A stretch of 64,000 nt of DNA from Pseudocalidococcus azoricus BACA0444. GTDB taxonomy: Bacteria; Cyanobacteriota; Cyanobacteriia; Thermosynechococcales; Thermosynechococcaceae. The position numbers and the translations under genes were made by a program. The DNA lies in contig NZ_JAVMIP010000004.1 of assembly GCF_031729055.1 (NCBI RefSeq), forward strand, positions 124,001 through 188,000, in the 5' to 3' direction. This document shows positions 63,214 to 64,000 of this stretch, one piece after another. Within the stretch, counting starts at the first letter, position 1. Each line of letters starts with the position of its first letter. The notes beneath the pieces are model-generated. The model was not told the origin of the DNA and searched no databases. It was given only the letters and a program-made list of their open reading frames with translations.

Positions 63214-64000
63214 CTAAGGAGCCACATCTGAGTGCAAAAAGTCACGGGTAATCTTGACAATCCGCCCGGCCGCTTGCCCATCCCCAAAGGGGTTAATTGT
63301 ATTGGCCATTGCCCCATAGGCCTGTGAATTGCTCAAAAGTTCGGCCGCAGTCGCTTGGATGATTTCTGGATTAGTCCCCACGAGTTTGGCGGTTCCGGCT
63401 GAGACAGCTTCTGGGCGTTCCGTAGTTTCCCGCAGGACTAAAACAGGTTTTCCGAGGCTGGGGGCTTCTTCTTGGAGACCGCCGGAATCTGTAAGGAGTA
63501 AATAACAGCGTTGAATGGCTGCGACCAGTTGGGTATAGTCCAATGGCTCCGTCAGGAAAACGCGGGGATGATCACCAAGGGCCGCTTGCAGGGGTTCCCG
63601 GACAGTCGGATTACGATGCAGGGGTAGCAACAGAGCCGTGTCGGGAAAGTTTTCCAGAATGCCTAAAAATCCGGCTGCAATATCTGTCAAGGGCGCGCCC
63701 CAATTTTCCCGCCGATGAACAGTGGCCAAAATAACTCGATGGTTTTCCCAGGCCAGGCCTGGAATGGGGCAATCAGGATTTTTCCCGGCCACCTGCAAGA
63801 GAGCATCAATCACCGTATTTCCCGTATGATGAATCGCTCCTGTCACCCCCGATTTCTGGAGATTTTCGACCGCCAGGCCGGTGGGGGCAAAATGTAGCTG
63901 GGCTAATTGGGAAATTAAGCGGCGATTAGCTTCCTCTGGGTAGGGATTGAACAGATTATCAGTCCGTAAACCCGCCTCAACATGGCCAACCGGAATTTGC
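63214..64000 (-). CDS. wecB: UDP-N-acetylglucosamine 2-epimerase (non-hydrolysing), 5' end outside the window
   Basis: Partial: 262 codons, reading in from the window edge. Recognised by VGHVEAGLRTDNLFNPYPEE, NRRLISQLAQLHFAPT, ILATVHRRENWG, LTDSGGLQEEAPSLGKPVLVLR, TERPEAVSAGTAKLVGT and NPFGDGQAAGRI. It makes UDP-ManNAc for cell-surface polysaccharide, matching the WecG-type transferase at 34149. The internal GTG at 63846 is not the real start because the frame continues with conserved sequence upstream. Confidence 0.92.
   Translation of the reverse strand, partial: QIPVGHVEAGLRTDNLFNPYPEEANRRLISQLAQLHFAPTGLAVENLQKSGVTGAIHHTGNTVIDALLQVAGKNPDCPIPGLAWENHRVILATVHRRENWGAPLTDIAAGFLGILENFPDTALLLPLHRNPTVREPLQAALGDHPRVFLTEPLDYTQLVAAIQRCYLLLTDSGGLQEEAPSLGKPVLVLRETTERPEAVSAGTAKLVGTNPEIIQATAAELLSNSQAYGAMANTINPFGDGQAAGRIVKITRDFLHSDVAP

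Noticed and set aside
1..64000. tRNA, rRNA, CRISPR array, riboswitch or prophage
   Set aside because: Scanned by eye for T-loop motifs, regularly spaced repeats and phage structural genes; none convincing. A covariance-model search would be decisive.

Overview
The window is cyanobacterial chromosome. Cyanobacterial markers are ferredoxin-type nitrate and nitrite reductases with NarM, NtcA promoter boxes, a Ycf46-like AAA protein, DUF5340, DUF4912, a PixD-type BLUF protein and a MOT1 molybdate permease. The classic HIP1 octamer GCGATCGC is almost absent (one copy seen), while CCAGGCC/GGCCTGG and the full decamer CCAGGCCTGG are scattered throughout. Together with mid-range GC and a non-heterocystous gene set, this suggests a unicellular cyanobacterium, perhaps near Thermosynechococcaceae or Synechococcus PCC 6312-type strains; that placement is an inference.

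Layout. 0-1.2 kb: a ketoacyl-ACP synthase. 1.4-6.4 kb: a minus-strand molybdenum cofactor operon (MOT1 permease, moeA, moaA, moaC-mobA fusion, moaD, moaE). 6.6-8.3 kb: a restriction-modification pair and a CBS-domain remnant. 9.4-15.9 kb: the minus-strand nitrate operon nirA-nrtP-narB-(PrlF-like)-narM. It is divergent from ntcB and a TrpD2-like gene across one NtcA box with a -10 element on each side. The Mo genes make the cofactor NarB needs, nrtP imports nitrate, narB and nirA reduce it to ammonium, and an amt gene with its own NtcA box lies at 30.7-32.2 kb. NarB carries an N-terminal DUF1830-like domain.

18.2-18.8 kb: remnant of a type ISP-like restriction gene split by a small TA-flanked MITE; a second MITE copy sits at 25.08 kb. 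18.8-35.8 kb: mostly housekeeping genes (DUF4912, aldehyde dehydrogenase, MBL hydrolase, alpha-E plus transglutaminase, purC, truB, COG0523 GTPase-WD40-cupin, amt, ftsE/ftsX, WecG, DedA). 35.8-43.4 kb: recG surrounded by debris: a toxin-tail fragment, an IS200/IS605-type element with a frameshifted tnpB inside a vapC gene, a PIN-toxin pseudogene, and an ion channel gene. 43.7-52.2 kb: GH57, metallophosphoesterase, Ycf46-like ATPase, DUF177, PixD, a CysO-like sulfur carrier with threonine synthase.

52.3-57.7 kb is the most unusual region. Four copies or fragments of one DUF2442 gene alternate with small two-gene modules, all on the minus strand: Mrr-like nuclease plus TOPRIM-like protein, VapBC, BrnTA, and then DUF262 plus a nucleotidyltransferase. 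It looks like a repeat-bounded cassette array of defence and toxin-antitoxin modules. 57.9-64 kb: typA, a DHH phosphoesterase, a ChaN-like protein, two tiny coupled ORFs, and a UDP-GlcNAc 2-epimerase running off the end. No tRNA, rRNA or CRISPR array was recognised.
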